In this document: positions 52,450 to 61,387 of the stretch, one piece after another | Layout: each line of letters opens with the position of its first letter | Position numbering within the stretch: the stretch's first letter is position 1 | NCBI GenBank assembly: GCA_020637985.1 | Contig: JACKJK010000013.1 | Span: 1 to 64,000 of the forward strand | Direction: 5' to 3' | Length of the DNA stretch: 64,000 nucleotides | Source of the DNA: Rhodobiaceae bacterium | Lineage (GTDB): Bacteria; Pseudomonadota; Alphaproteobacteria; Rhizobiales; Tepidamorphaceae | Program-made: the position numbers and the translations under genes | The notes under the pieces: model-generated | What the model was told of the DNA's origin: nothing | Databases searched by the model: none | Seen by the model: only the letters and a program-made list of their open reading frames with translations

Positions 52450-55400
52450 ATGGCGGCGACAGGGCAGGGCAATGGCAAGTTGGCAGGTACGGAAGCCGCG
52501 GTTCGCGCGCGGATGGCGCAGCGCTATCTCGGCGCCGAAGCGCCGCTGGTGATGGAGTTTGCCGGCCTGGCGCGCCTTGGCGAGGAGGAACGGGTGCGGG
52601 TCGACGCGATCGCGCGCCGCCTCGTGATGGCCGCGCGCGCCGGGCGGCGCGACTATGGCGGCGTCGACGCCTTCATGAGCGAATACAGCCTGTCGAGCGA
52701 GGAGGGCGTGGTGCTGATGTGCCTCGCCGAGGCGTTGCTGCGCATTCCCGACGGGGAGACGCAGGACAAGCTGATCGCCGACAAGATTTCCGGGCGCGCA
52801 TGGGCGGAACATCTCGGCCGCTCGGATTCGCTGTTCGTCAATGCCTCCACCTGGGGGCTGATGCTGACCGGGCGGGTCGTTTCGGTGGACTCCGAGCAGG
52901 CGGGAACCTCTCTGCTGGCCAGGCTCGTGCGCCGGTCCGGCGAGCCGGTGATCCGCCAGGCGATGCGCCAGGCGATGCGCATCATGGGACGGCAGTTCGT
53001 GCTCGGGCAGAGCATCGAGGATGCGCTGGCAACCGCGCGCGAGCAGGAAAAGCGCGGCTTCCGGCATTCCTACGACATGCTCGGCGAGGCAGCGATGACC
53101 GAAGCCGACGCACAGCGCTACCTCAAGTCCTACGCCAGCGCCCTGAAGAAGGTCGCCGCGCATGCGCGCAAGCACATGAAGGATGCGGACGTCTTCGCGC
53201 GCCCGTCGATCTCGGTGAAACTGTCGGCGATCCATCCGCGCTACGAGGAAAAGAAGCAACAGCGCGTGATGAGCGAATTGCTGGAGCGGCTGAAGGGTCT
53301 TTGCCTGCTGGCGCGCGCGGAGGGGATCGCGCTGACGGTCGATGCGGAGGAGCAGGATCGCCTCGACATCAGCCTCGACTTGCTCGAACGGCTGTTCGAG
53401 GACGCCGACCTCGCCGACTGGGACGGGCTGGGGCTGGCGGTGCAGGCCTATGGCAAGCGGGCGCTGACGGTGATCGACTGGCTCGCCGCCGTGGCAAGCC
53501 GTACCGGCCACAAGGTGCCGGTGCGTCTCGTCAAGGGCGCCTACTGGGACACCGAGGTGAAGCGCGCGCAGGAGGCGGGGCTGCCCGACTTTCCGGTGTT
53601 CACCCGCAAGCCGTCGACGGATGTGTCCTATCTCGCCTGCGCGCGGCGGCTGCTGTCGCGCCGCGACGTCTTCTACCCGCAGTTTGCCACCCACAACGCG
53701 CATACGGTCGCCGCGGTCCACGCCATGGCCGGCAACGCCGGCGGCTACGAGTTCCAGCGCCTGCACGGCATGGGCCAGGCGATCTACGATGCCGTGGTGC
53801 CTGCGGACGGGCTGGGCGTTCCGTGCCGGATCTATGCGCCGGTCGGCGGGCACGAGGACCTGCTCGCCTACCTGGTGCGGCGGCTGCTGGAGAACGGCGC
53901 CAACACCTCGTTCGTCAATCGCCTTGCCGACGACGAGGCGCCGATCGGCGAGATCGTGCGCGACCCCGTCGAGGAAGCGGGCGAATACGGCGGCGCGCCG
54001 CATGCGCTGATCGCCAATCCGCACGCCCTGTTCCGGCCCGAGCGCGCCAACAGCCAGGGCGTGCTGACGACCGAACGCACGATCCGCGCGCCGTTGCTGG
54101 AGGCCATGCGCAAGGCGGTTGCCAGGCCGCTTGCCGCCGCCGCGCTCGTCGATGGCAAGCCGGTTTCAGGCAAGGGGGCGCCAGTCACCAGCCCGCATGA
54201 CCGAGGGGTCACGGTCGGCACGGTGGTCAACGCCGACCGCAAGGTCCTCGACCGGGCCATCACGAGCGCACAGGCGGCATATATCGGATGGGACCGCGCC
54301 GGCGGGGCGCATCGCGGCGCGCTGCTCGACAGGTGCGCCGATCTCTACGAGGACCATGCGCCGGAACTGCTGGCGCTGCTGGTTGCCGAAGCCGGAAAGA
54401 CGATCGACAACGCCGTCGCCGACCTGCGCGAGGCGGTCGATTTCCTGCGCTACTACGGGGCACGGGCAGCTGAGGAATTCCAGTCGCCGCAGGTGCTGCC
54501 GGGGCCGACGGGCGAGCGCAACGTCATCAGGCTCAACGGTCGCGGGGTCTTTGCCTGCATCTCGCCGTGGAACTTTCCGCTGGCGATCTTCACCGGCCAG
54601 GTCGCCGCGGCGCTGGGGGCTGGCAACGCCGTCATCGCCAAGCCGGCCGAGCAGACGCCGCTGGTGGCGTTCCGCGCCGTGCAGCTTATGCACGAGGCCG
54701 GAATTCCCGGCGCTGTCCTGCACCTGCTGCCCGGTGACGGCGAGCAGGTTGGCGCGCCGCTTGTTGCCGATCCGCGCATCGCCGGCGTCGCCTTCACCGG
54801 CTCCAACGCGACGGCGAACCGCATCCAGCGTGCGCTTGCCGAAAAGGAGGGGGCGATCGTTCCGCTGATCGCGGAAACCGGCGGCATCAACGCCATGATC
54901 GTCGATTCAACCGCGCTGCCCGAACAGGTCGTGCGCGATGTGGTGCGCTCGGCTTTCGACAGCGCCGGCCAGCGCTGTTCGGCGCTGCGCATCCTGTGCG
55001 TGCAGGACGATGTCGCCGCCAAGATCGTCACCATGCTCAAGGGCGCGATGGCGGAACTCGCCAACGGCGACCCGTGGTCGTACGCGACCGATATCGGGCC
55101 GGTGATCGACGAAGAGGCGCGCGGTATGCTGGAGGCCTACAAGGCAAGCGCGCGCAAGCGGTTTAGGGTGATCGCCGAGAACCCGCTTCCCGAAGGCGCC
55201 GACAAGGGCACTTTCGTTGCGCCCGCCGCCTACGAGATATCGAGGATCGGCGATGTCGAGCGCGAGGTGTTCGGGCCGGTCCTGCACGTGCTGCGCTACA
55301 AGGCGAGTGCGCTCGACAGCCTGGTCGACGACATCAACGCGACCGGATACGGGCTGACGCTGGGGGTGCATACCCGCATCGAGGAACGCGCGGAGAGGAT

Positions 55401-55638
55401 CTGCGATCGCGCCCGTGTCGGTAACATCTACGTGAACCGCAACCAGATCGGGGCCGTGGTCGGTGTGCAGCCGTTCGGCGGGGAGGGGCTTTCGGGTACC
55501 GGGCCGAAAGCGGGCGGGCCGCACTACATGCACCGTTTCGCGACGGAGCGGGTCGTTTCGGTCGATACGACGGCGTCTGGCGGCAATGCCGCATTGATGT
55601 CGCTTGGTTCGGAGCGGGGCGGCAAGCCGCAACAATAA
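52450..55638 (+). CDS. putA: Bifunctional proline dehydrogenase / 1-pyrroline-5-carboxylate dehydrogenase
   Basis: PutA oxidises proline to glutamate in two steps on the membrane. The 1062-residue protein has a FAD-binding PRODH barrel (VRLVKGAYWDTEVKRAQ, CARRLLSRRDVFYPQFATHNAHTV) and an aldehyde dehydrogenase domain with ISPWNFPLAIFTGQ, LIAETGGINAMIV and catalytic Cys843 in GQRCSALRIL. There is no N-terminal ribbon-helix-helix domain, so it does not self-regulate and fits control by the divergent regulator. The ATG at 52450 follows GGGGAGCACAGGGCG; an earlier ATG at 52417 lacks a ribosome site. Confidence 0.96.
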   Translation: MAATGQGNGKLAGTEAAVRARMAQRYLGAEAPLVMEFAGLARLGEEERVRVDAIARRLVMAARAGRRDYGGVDAFMSEYSLSSEEGVVLMCLAEALLRIPDGETQDKLIADKISGRAWAEHLGRSDSLFVNASTWGLMLTGRVVSVDSEQAGTSLLARLVRRSGEPVIRQAMRQAMRIMGRQFVLGQSIEDALATAREQEKRGFRHSYDMLGEAAMTEADAQRYLKSYASALKKVAAHARKHMKDADVFARPSISVKLSAIHPRYEEKKQQRVMSELLERLKGLCLLARAEGIALTVDAEEQDRLDISLDLLERLFEDADLADWDGLGLAVQAYGKRALTVIDWLAAVASRTGHKVPVRLVKGAYWDTEVKRAQEAGLPDFPVFTRKPSTDVSYLACARRLLSRRDVFYPQFATHNAHTVAAVHAMAGNAGGYEFQRLHGMGQAIYDAVVPADGLGVPCRIYAPVGGHEDLLAYLVRRLLENGANTSFVNRLADDEAPIGEIVRDPVEEAGEYGGAPHALIANPHALFRPERANSQGVLTTERTIRAPLLEAMRKAVARPLAAAALVDGKPVSGKGAPVTSPHDRGVTVGTVVNADRKVLDRAITSAQAAYIGWDRAGGAHRGALLDRCADLYEDHAPELLALLVAEAGKTIDNAVADLREAVDFLRYYGARAAEEFQSPQVLPGPTGERNVIRLNGRGVFACISPWNFPLAIFTGQVAAALGAGNAVIAKPAEQTPLVAFRAVQLMHEAGIPGAVLHLLPGDGEQVGAPLVADPRIAGVAFTGSNATANRIQRALAEKEGAIVPLIAETGGINAMIVDSTALPEQVVRDVVRSAFDSAGQRCSALRILCVQDDVAAKIVTMLKGAMAELANGDPWSYATDIGPVIDEEARGMLEAYKASARKRFRVIAENPLPEGADKGTFVAPAAYEISRIGDVEREVFGPVLHVLRYKASALDSLVDDINATGYGLTLGVHTRIEERAERICDRARVGNIYVNRNQIGAVVGVQPFGGEGLSGTGPKAGGPHYMHRFATERVVSVDTTASGGNAALMSLGSERGGKPQQ

Positions 55639-55781
55639 GCGGCAAATGCCCAAGCAAGCGGCAGTCGTGTTGCGGCCACTTAACCTTAAGGGAGGGTAAA
55701 CGCGAATCGGCGCGACACGCCGCTTGATTCGCCGGGCCGTCGTTCCCAAGATAGAGTTCCAGAGGGAGCGGAGGCCTGACA

Positions 55782-56696
55782 ATGCGCGAGAGCACGGCGC
55801 GGGGATCGGCGCATGTCATCGTCGTCGGGAACGAGAAGGGCGGATCGGGCAAGTCCACGATCGCCATGCACGTCATCGTGCACCTTCTCAGCATGGGCCA
55901 GCGCGTCGCCTCGATCGACCTGGATTGCCGGCAGCATTCGCTAACCCACTACGTCAACAACCGGCGGCGGTGGTCGGCGCGGCAGGGGCTGAGGCTGCGC
56001 ATTCCCGACCATTATTCGCCGGCGCGCGCGGAAGGCGACAGCGTGCGTCTCAACGAGGAGCGCGAATTCGCGGGCTTCGCCGAGGCGATCGCGGCGTGCG
56101 AGCGCACCGCCGATTTCATCGTCATCGACACGCCGGGCAACGACAGCTACCTGATGCGGCTTGCCCATTCCATGGCCGATACGCTGGTGACGCCGGTCAA
56201 CGACAGCTTCGTAGATTTCGACGTGCTGGCCGACGTCGACCCGGAAACGCTTGAGGTGCAGGGCGTCAGCCACTACGCGCGCATGGTGCGCGAGGCGCGG
56301 CGCAAACGGCGCATCGTCGACGAGGTGCTGATCGACTGGATCGTCGTGCGCAACCGCATCGCGACGCTGGACACGCGCAACAATCAGCGAGTCGCCGGTA
56401 CGCTGGGGCAGCTTTCCGAGCAACTCGGCTTCCGTGTCGGCGAGGGGATCTGCGAACGCATCGTGTTCCGCGAGTTCTTCCCGCGCGGGCTGACCGCGCT
56501 CGACGCCATCGAGGAAGAAGCCCTGGGATCGCGGCCGAGCCTGTCGCACCTGGCCGCGCGGCGGGAAATTCGCAGGCTGATCGAGCAGCTCCGCCTGCCG
56601 GTGGACGAACGCGGCAAGCGGCGTGCGGAAGCGCGGCGGATGTGGATCGAAAGCTGCCGCGAGCCGCTCGAACTTGGCGATATCCTGGCGCGCTGA
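55782..56696 (+). CDS. mipZ: Division plane positioning ATPase MipZ
   Basis: MipZ forms a polar gradient that blocks FtsZ assembly away from midcell; it is confined to alphaproteobacteria. The 304-residue ParA-like protein has the deviant Walker A GNEKGGSGKSTIAMHV (signature Lys19, Lys24), SIDLDCRQHSLTHYV, IVIDTPGNDSYLMRLAH and VLIDWIVVRNRIATLDTRN. The ATG at 55782 follows GGGAGCGGAGGCCTG. A 143-base gap separates it from putA. Confidence 0.96.
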   Translation: MRESTARGSAHVIVVGNEKGGSGKSTIAMHVIVHLLSMGQRVASIDLDCRQHSLTHYVNNRRRWSARQGLRLRIPDHYSPARAEGDSVRLNEEREFAGFAEAIAACERTADFIVIDTPGNDSYLMRLAHSMADTLVTPVNDSFVDFDVLADVDPETLEVQGVSHYARMVREARRKRRIVDEVLIDWIVVRNRIATLDTRNNQRVAGTLGQLSEQLGFRVGEGICERIVFREFFPRGLTALDAIEEEALGSRPSLSHLAARREIRRLIEQLRLPVDERGKRRAEARRMWIESCREPLELGDILAR

Positions 56697-56842
56697 TCCG
56701 CACGTCCTCTTGCGCACCATCAAACGCACCGATCGGTCGGGCGGCTTGTGTTTGCCCCCGCGGACGCCACATTCTGTGCATAGGTGATGTGCTGAACGCG
56801 CGGGACTTCGCCGCGTGCGCGCGCAGTGAAACCGAGGCGCAA

Positions 56843-57586
56843 ATGTCGCGAACACGCAAACCGGTTGCGATGGACAAGGCGAACACGCCGCAGGAGGCGT
56901 CGCGGCGCTCGGATATCGCTGCCTTCCTGGAAACCGCACGGACGATGGCGCCGGCGAACGGGCGGCCGGCGGGGCGGCGCGGGCGCCTCGTCTTTGCGCT
57001 AGACGCGACGATGAGCCGCCAGCCGACATGGGATACGGCCTGCAAGCTGCAGGCCGAGATGTTCCGCGAGGCCGCGAAGGTCGGCGGGCTCGACATCCAG
57101 CTCGTCTATTTCCGCGGGCTCGGCGAGTGCCGCGCCGGCAAATGGGCGGGCGACGGGCGATCGCTGGCGGCCATGATGAGCCGCATCGACTGCCGCGGCG
57201 GGCACACGCAGATCGAGCGCGTGCTGCGTCACGTGCGCGCCGAAACCGGCAAGGCGGCGGTCCAGGCACTGGTCTACGTCGGCGACGCCATGGAGGAACG
57301 CGTCGACGACCTGTGCGCCGTTGCCGGCGAACTCGGCCTGCTAAAGGTGCCGGCCTTCGTGTTCCAGGAGGGCCTCGATCCGGTGGCGGAGCGGGCGTTT
57401 CGCGAGATCGCGCGGCTGACCGGCGGTGCCTACTGCCGGTTCGACGCGGGCGCGGCGGCGCAACTCAAGGCGCTGCTGTCAGCGGTCGCCGTCTACGCGG
57501 CGGGCGGCCACAGGGCACTTGCCAACTATTCGAAGCATCACGGCGGATCGGCCCGGCTGCTGATCGAGCAGATGAAGACGGGCTAG
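56843..57586 (+). CDS. VWA-like domain protein, unknown
   Basis: A 247-residue soluble protein. After a polar N terminus it has GRLVFALDATMSRQPTWDTACKLQAEMF, where DATMS resembles a metal-ion-dependent adhesion site (usual DxSxS), and later ALVYVGDAMEE and AFVFQEGLDPVAERAFREIARLTGGAYCRF. Similar proteins in alphaproteobacteria are annotated as VWA-domain proteins. It lies 3 bases before a DnaJ-domain gene, so the two are likely functional partners. The function is unknown. Confidence 0.75.
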   Translation: MSRTRKPVAMDKANTPQEASRRSDIAAFLETARTMAPANGRPAGRRGRLVFALDATMSRQPTWDTACKLQAEMFREAAKVGGLDIQLVYFRGLGECRAGKWAGDGRSLAAMMSRIDCRGGHTQIERVLRHVRAETGKAAVQALVYVGDAMEERVDDLCAVAGELGLLKVPAFVFQEGLDPVAERAFREIARLTGGAYCRFDAGAAAQLKALLSAVAVYAAGGHRALANYSKHHGGSARLLIEQMKTG

Positions 57587-57589
57587 GCA

Positions 57590-58306
57590 ATGAGCGCGTT
57601 TCTGCTTGGCCTTATGGCGCTGGTGCTGGTCCTGTTCGGGCTCAACGCGTTCGCGAATGCCGATCCGAAGAAGCTCGTCGCATTCGTTCGCAGGGCCGGC
57701 GGCGTGTTGCTGATCGGCGTGGGGGCAGTGTTCCTGTTCCACCGCCAGTGGGTCTGGGGCGTGCCGGCCGTCGTCTACGGGCTGTCGCTGCTCGGCTTGC
57801 GCGTTCCCTACACCAGCGGCTTTGGTGCGCGCATGCACCGTTCGCCGGGGCAAAGCTCGACGGTGCGCGGGGAGTGGGTCGAGATGGCCCTGGACCACGA
57901 CAACGGCACCATGAGCGGGCGCGTCCTGAAGGGCGAACACGCCGGGCGCGGGCTGAACGAACTGGGTGTCGAGGACCTTATCGGCCTGCTTGGCGCGGTG
58001 GACGCGGATTCAGCAGCCCTGCTGGAGGCGTATCTTGACCGCAGGGCGCCCGGATGGCGTGAGGACGCAGAGGCGGATGCGGGCCGGGGGCAGGGCGAGC
58101 GCGGCCCGGTTCAGGGCCCAATGTCGCAGGAGGAAGCCTACGAGGTTCTTGGGCTTGCGCCCGGAGCGAGCGATGCGGATATCCGCCGGGCCCACCGCGC
58201 CCTTATGAAGCGGCTTCACCCCGACCGGGGCGGCTCGACGTATCTCGCGGCGAAGATTAACGAAGCCAAGGATCTGCTCCTGAAAACGCATCGAAAACGC
58301 TCCTGA
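57590..58306 (+). CDS. Membrane-anchored DnaJ-domain protein
   Basis: A 238-residue protein with two or three N-terminal hydrophobic segments (3-22, 37-67) and a C-terminal J domain (about 175-238): SQEEAYEVLGLAPGASDADIRRAHRALMKRLHPDRGGST, with the HPD motif. This TIM14/DjlC-like layout would recruit an Hsp70 to the membrane. It is 3 bases after the VWA-like gene and converges with the carboxypeptidase gene. Confidence 0.88.
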   Translation: MSAFLLGLMALVLVLFGLNAFANADPKKLVAFVRRAGGVLLIGVGAVFLFHRQWVWGVPAVVYGLSLLGLRVPYTSGFGARMHRSPGQSSTVRGEWVEMALDHDNGTMSGRVLKGEHAGRGLNELGVEDLIGLLGAVDADSAALLEAYLDRRAPGWREDAEADAGRGQGERGPVQGPMSQEEAYEVLGLAPGASDADIRRAHRALMKRLHPDRGGSTYLAAKINEAKDLLLKTHRKRS

Positions 58307-58354
58307 CACAACCACCGGGCTCAATCTGGACTTGCCCGAACTCCACATCACCGG

Positions 58355-58370
58355 GAGGCCCGCGGGCCTC
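58355..58370. other. 16-bp perfect palindrome between convergent genes
   Basis: GAGGCCC and its complement form a perfect 16-bp palindrome (58355-58370) whose last base is the first base of the carboxypeptidase stop codon. It may end transcription from the plus strand, but no T tract follows. Confidence 0.4.
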
Positions 58371-60013
58371 TAGTTACGCACCGGAAAACATCCGAAATTC
58401 TTAGCTTCGAGGACCGCGCAGGCATCCTTGGCACTGTCGCGGTCGAAGCCAGCAAAGCGCGCCCGCCACAGGGTCGATCCGTCCTTGTCGACGGTCTGGG
58501 TGAAGGCGTCGCGCCCGGCAAGCAGCTCGCCGGCACGCAATTGCGCGAGCGCGATCAGCTTGCGGGCAGCCTGTTCGTTGGGAACGGCGCCGATCTGGAT
58601 GGCGTAGGTGCCGGACGCCGATGCGACACGCATCGCGCTGGTCTGCGCGGGGGCAGGGGCGGGTAATGGCACGGGCTGCGGCGCTGCCTGAAGCGCTGCG
58701 ACCTGGGCTGTCGCGGGCTGACCCGTCGCGGGCTGGATCGCTGCGTATGTCGGTGCGGGGATCGTGCGGGCCGGCTTGATGATCGTGATGCGCGGCACGG
58801 CGGCGGTCGTCTGCGGCGCCTCGGTCTGGGGGATGGGCGCTGCCGGCAGCGGTGTCGAAACGACCTGCTGCTGCGGGGCAGGCTGGTAGGCGACCGGCTG
58901 TGGCTGCGGCGCGGCCATGCTGGCGGATGCCACCTTGAACCCGCCGCGGCCGTTGGGAACCAGCAGCAGCGGTCCGCTGTCGGCGCGTGCCGTGGCGGGA
59001 GCTGCGGCGGGGATGCGGATGGGTGCCGAGGCAAGCTGCACGGAGGTTTGCGGGGCTGCGCGTTCAGCTGCGCGGGCAGCGGCGAAGGCGGCAGGCACCT
59101 GCGGCTTGCGCGGCGGCAGCGGAACCGTGCCGCGGGCGATCACCTGGCGGGCGCGATGCGGCTTGACCCTTTTCAGGGAGTCGATGAGCAGGCGTTCCAT
59201 GGCGGCGTTGCGCGCCTTGCCGGAGCGCGCGCCGATGATCACCGCCACCACGTGGCGGTCGTCGCGGCGGATCGAGGAGACGAGGTTGAAGCCGGAGGCG
59301 CGGATGTAGCCGGTCTTGATGCCGTCGACCCCTTCAACGCGGCCGACGAGGCGATTGTGGTTGCGGTAGGCGCGTCCGCGGAAGGTGAAGGATGTGGTGG
59401 AGAAGTACTTGTAGTAGCTCGGGAAACGGACCTGGATCATGCGTCCCAAGGTCGCCATGTCGCGGGCCGTGGTGACCTGCTCGGAATTGGGCAGGCCGGA
59501 CGCGTTGCGGAACACCGTGCGCGACATGCCGATGCGTTGTGCCGTTTCGGTCATGCGGCGGGCAAACTTGCCTTCGCTGCCGGCGATGTTTTCGGCGATG
59601 GTGACGGCGATGTCGTTGGCCGACTTTGTGACGAGGGCCAGGATGGCGTCCTCGACGCGAATGGTGGAGCCGGGCTTCAGGCCGAGCTTCGAGGGGGCCT
59701 GGGCGGCGGCGTGGCCCGAGACCTTGAGTGATGATCCAAGGCCGACACGGCCGGCCTCGAGTTCCTCGAACAGGATGTAGAGCGTCATGATCTTGGTGAG
59801 CGAGGCGGGATGGACGCGCGCGTCGGGGCTCGTTGACTGAACCACCTCGCCCGTCGCGCCGTCGACGGCGATCGAGACGTATCGCGGCGCCGCCTGCGCG
59901 GCGGAAGCCAGGCCCGCCAGCGCGACCGCCATGATACCGGCCCGACAGGCGCGGGTGATGCGATCCAGCTTGACGATACTCGAAAACCGACGAAAACCCC
60001 GCCGCTCATACAT
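58370..60013 (-). CDS. D-alanyl-D-alanine carboxypeptidase (class C low-molecular-mass PBP) with SPOR domain
   Basis: A periplasmic enzyme that trims the terminal D-Ala of peptidoglycan. The 547-residue protein has a signal sequence (about 20-42), the active-site motifs SLTK (Ser71, Lys74), SAN (131-133) and KTG (233-235), a long Pro/Ala/Gln linker (about 320-460), and a C-terminal SPOR domain that binds denuded glycan, as at division sites. The ATG at 60013 follows GGAGCG; a GTG at 60028 is the alternative. Neighbour clpS/clpA order is common in relatives. Confidence 0.93.
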   Translation of the reverse strand: MYERRGFRRFSSIVKLDRITRACRAGIMAVALAGLASAAQAAPRYVSIAVDGATGEVVQSTSPDARVHPASLTKIMTLYILFEELEAGRVGLGSSLKVSGHAAAQAPSKLGLKPGSTIRVEDAILALVTKSANDIAVTIAENIAGSEGKFARRMTETAQRIGMSRTVFRNASGLPNSEQVTTARDMATLGRMIQVRFPSYYKYFSTTSFTFRGRAYRNHNRLVGRVEGVDGIKTGYIRASGFNLVSSIRRDDRHVVAVIIGARSGKARNAAMERLLIDSLKRVKPHRARQVIARGTVPLPPRKPQVPAAFAAARAAERAAPQTSVQLASAPIRIPAAAPATARADSGPLLLVPNGRGGFKVASASMAAPQPQPVAYQPAPQQQVVSTPLPAAPIPQTEAPQTTAAVPRITIIKPARTIPAPTYAAIQPATGQPATAQVAALQAAPQPVPLPAPAPAQTSAMRVASASGTYAIQIGAVPNEQAARKLIALAQLRAGELLAGRDAFTQTVDKDGSTLWRARFAGFDRDSAKDACAVLEAKNFGCFPVRN

Positions 60014-60249
60014 GCGGATACGCTCCACGCACTAGAACCAGACTCGTTGCGGCGGATCAGTTGTGCGCCCTTGCGGCATGCCGCGATTGGACAGCATGCG
60101 CAGGCTCCCCCGGGCGCAGGTCTTGCTCCCCACCTTCCTCACCACGGTATGGCGTTGCGGTTAGGAAACGGTAAAACCGGGGCAAGGTGATGGCAGACCC
60201 GGAGGTTGTTTGCGTTGATTTCCGTCATGTCGCGCCGCACAAAATTTCC

Positions 60250-60279
60250 TTGACATCAATGGTGCAGTGCACATATAAA
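60250..60279 (+). promoter_or_regulatory. Strong sigma-70-type promoter of the phasin gene with PhaR-like site
   Basis: TTGACA (60250-60255) and TATAAA (60274-60279) are separated by 18 bases. The spacer holds the inverted repeat GTGCA-G-TGCAC (60262-60272), which contains TGCANTGCA, the shape I recall for alphaproteobacterial PhaR operators. The rest of the 60014-60357 gap shows no gene; it also contains the carboxypeptidase control region. Confidence 0.7.
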
Positions 60280-60357
60280 TGCGGCAGCGCAGCAAGAGGC
60301 GCTCGTGACGGCGCAGCGCCGGTTCCGCCAATCGAATTAAAGTCTCGGGAGATGACG

Positions 60358-60690
60358 ATGATGAACAATTTTGAAGACATGCAGAAGGTCGGCAAGGACA
60401 ACATGGACCTCGCCATGAAGAGCTTCGGCACGGTGAGCAAGGGCATGCAGGCGATCGCGGTCGAGATGGCCGACTACTCGAAGAAGTCCTTCGAGGATGG
60501 TGCTGCCGTGTTCGAGAAGCTGGCCGGTGCGAAGTCCTTCGACAAGGCCTTCGAGATCCAGACGGACTATGCCAAGTCGGCCTACGAGGGTTTCGTTGCG
60601 CAGTCGACGAAGATCAGCGAGCTGTTCGCCGACCTCGCCAAGGAAGCCTACAAGCCGGTCGAAGGCTTGGTTGCCAAGGCCGCGAAGTAA
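60358..60690 (+). CDS. Phasin family protein
   Basis: Phasins coat polyhydroxyalkanoate granules. The 110-residue product is nearly all helical, with FGTVSKGMQAIAVEMADYSKKSFEDGAAVFEKLAGAKSFDKAFEIQTDYAKSAYEGF being a typical Phasin_2 core (shown in parts: residues 20-76). Three in-frame ATG codons (60352, 60358, 60361) follow the GGGAG site; spacing favours 60358 or 60361. It has its own promoter and terminator, so it is monocistronic. Confidence 0.9.
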   Translation: MMNNFEDMQKVGKDNMDLAMKSFGTVSKGMQAIAVEMADYSKKSFEDGAAVFEKLAGAKSFDKAFEIQTDYAKSAYEGFVAQSTKISELFADLAKEAYKPVEGLVAKAAK

Positions 60691-60717
60691 GCTTCTTCGC
60701 TTCCTCCTCCTTTCGTG

Positions 60718-60747
60718 AAAGCCCGGCCTTGCGGCCGGGCTTTTTTT
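60718..60747 (+). terminator. Intrinsic terminator of the phasin gene
   Basis: AAAGCCCGGCC pairs with GGCCGGGCTTT around a TTGC loop, ending in seven T residues. It begins 28 bases after the phasin stop. The rest of the 283-base gap to clpS shows no other clear signal. Confidence 0.92.
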
Positions 60748-60973
60748 CGTTGTGGTGCCTCGTAATCGCGAGAAATCGCAGGGTGACGCCCGAGCCATCC
60801 GGTTTGTTGCCGGATTTGCGGTCCAGCTTCCCGATTCGCGCGATCCGGCACCTTTCAAGAGGGGGCGTCGTGGCCTATCTTGAATCCGGATTCCATCGCG
60901 CTGGCAGCGCGCATGGCAGTTTGCCGTTGCGGATGCGCCGAAGCGCACGAAAGGTCTGGGACAAGCGGTTTCG

Positions 60974-61378
60974 ATGATGCCGGAACTGGATATGACATTG
61001 CGGCTGGCGATTGCCGGTGCGCGGCGACATGCGCCAATGCGTGCGTCCGCGACCGGCGGAGATGACGGCGACGACGGGCAGGACAACGACACGTCCGTCG
61101 TGACGCGCACCAGGCCGAAGACCAAGCGGCCGAACCTCTACCGGGTGCTGCTGCTCAACGACGACTACACGCCGATGGAATTCGTGGTCCACGTGCTCGA
61201 GCGGTTCTTCAACAAGCCGCGCGAGGCGGCGACCGAGATCATGTTGCACGTGCACCAGCACGGGGTCGGCGAATGCGGGGTGTTCACCTACGAGATCGCG
61301 GAAACGAAGGTCACGCAGGTGATGGACTTTGCGCGCAAGCACCAGCATCCTCTGCAATGCGTCATGGAAAAGAAATAG
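60974..61378 (+). CDS. clpS: ATP-dependent Clp protease adaptor ClpS
   Basis: ClpS brings N-degron substrates to ClpAP. The core RPNLYRVLLLNDDYTPMEFVVHVLERFF, AATEIMLHVHQHGVGECGVFTYEIAETKV and ARKHQHPLQCVMEKK is complete, including the hydrophobic N-degron pocket. The start is uncertain: the ATG at 60974 gives 134 residues, the one at 61037 gives 113, close to the family's usual length; neither has a strong ribosome site. clpA begins 9 bases after its stop. Confidence 0.92.
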   Translation: MMPELDMTLRLAIAGARRHAPMRASATGGDDGDDGQDNDTSVVTRTRPKTKRPNLYRVLLLNDDYTPMEFVVHVLERFFNKPREAATEIMLHVHQHGVGECGVFTYEIAETKVTQVMDFARKHQHPLQCVMEKK

Positions 61379-61387
61379 GAGATTTCC

